From NCBI GenBank assembly GCA_903837285.1, contig CAILUD010000190.1:1-53959 (forward strand): DNA of 53,959 nt, written 5' to 3'. Source of the DNA: an uncultured Bacteroidota bacterium. Its GTDB lineage: Bacteria; Bacteroidota; Bacteroidia; Bacteroidales; GWA2-32-17. The position numbers were made by a program, and so were the translations under genes. Positions 53,939 through 53,959 of the stretch are shown here, one piece after another (positions within the stretch are counted from its first letter, which is position 1; every line of letters begins with the position of its first letter). Under the pieces are notes generated by a model, which worked only from the letters and a program-made list of their open reading frames with translations, was not told the DNA's origin and searched no databases.

Positions 53939-53959
53939 AAATAATATTTTAGTTAACTA

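Overview
The window is AT-rich chromosomal DNA from a member of the Bacteroidota, most likely Bacteroidales-like or a related lineage. The evidence is type IX secretion (T9SS) C-terminal domains of both classes, SprB repeats, an S46 dipeptidyl-peptidase, LytS/LytTR two-component pairs with a periplasmic propeller sensor, the phylum's usual dcw gene order, and many -7 boxes of the form TAnnTTTG a short distance upstream of start codons. I saw no rRNA, tRNA, CRISPR array, transposase or integrase.

Layout. 1-7.1 kb: a truncated class V aminotransferase, an AlkD-type DNA glycosylase, and a three-gene operon of secreted proteins built around a 1417-residue SprB/PKD protein with a type B T9SS signal. 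7.1-11.4 kb: a small DMT-family membrane protein and a 929-residue membrane-anchored propeller protein, flanked by intergenic regions full of palindromic repeats. 11.4-18.3 kb: two LytS-type kinase / LytTR regulator pairs in tandem. One kinase senses with TPRs and carries a frameshift; the other has a periplasmic propeller. A 21-bp-spaced direct repeat upstream looks like a LytTR operator. 18.3-22.6 kb: a two-gene operon of a T9SS substrate and a 980-residue protein with 17 YadA-head-like repeats and a C-terminal S74 chaperone domain. 22.6-25.2 kb: a TPR histidine kinase convergent with a NarL/LuxR regulator. 25.2-31.1 kb: MarC-family membrane protein, DPP7-type S46 peptidase, RlmN, and an unknown secreted protein.

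31.3-47.0 kb: an unbroken minus-strand division and cell wall operon, mraZ-rsmH-ftsL-ftsI-murE-mraY-murD-ftsW-murG-murC-ftsQ-ftsA-ftsZ, followed by a YqeY-like gene. It carries the peptidoglycan precursor pathway (without murF) and the septal machinery. Upstream of mraZ are four TGGGA-like repeats at exact 10-bp spacing, which fits MraZ autorepression. 47.2-51.8 kb, plus strand: an acyltransferase plus GNAT pair resembling glycine/ornithine-lipid synthases, a phosphofructokinase with pyrophosphate-type active-site residues, and 2-amino-3-ketobutyrate CoA ligase. 51.8-53.9 kb: a DUF3857/transglutaminase-like secreted protein whose catalytic Cys appears to be lost.

The parts most worth a second look are the MraZ operator, the LytTR-like operator in front of the frameshifted kinase, the S74/YadA-head surface protein coupled to a T9SS substrate, and the dispersed hairpin repeats, including stems closed by a GAAA loop. 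All functions are inferred from motifs read by eye; no database search was run.
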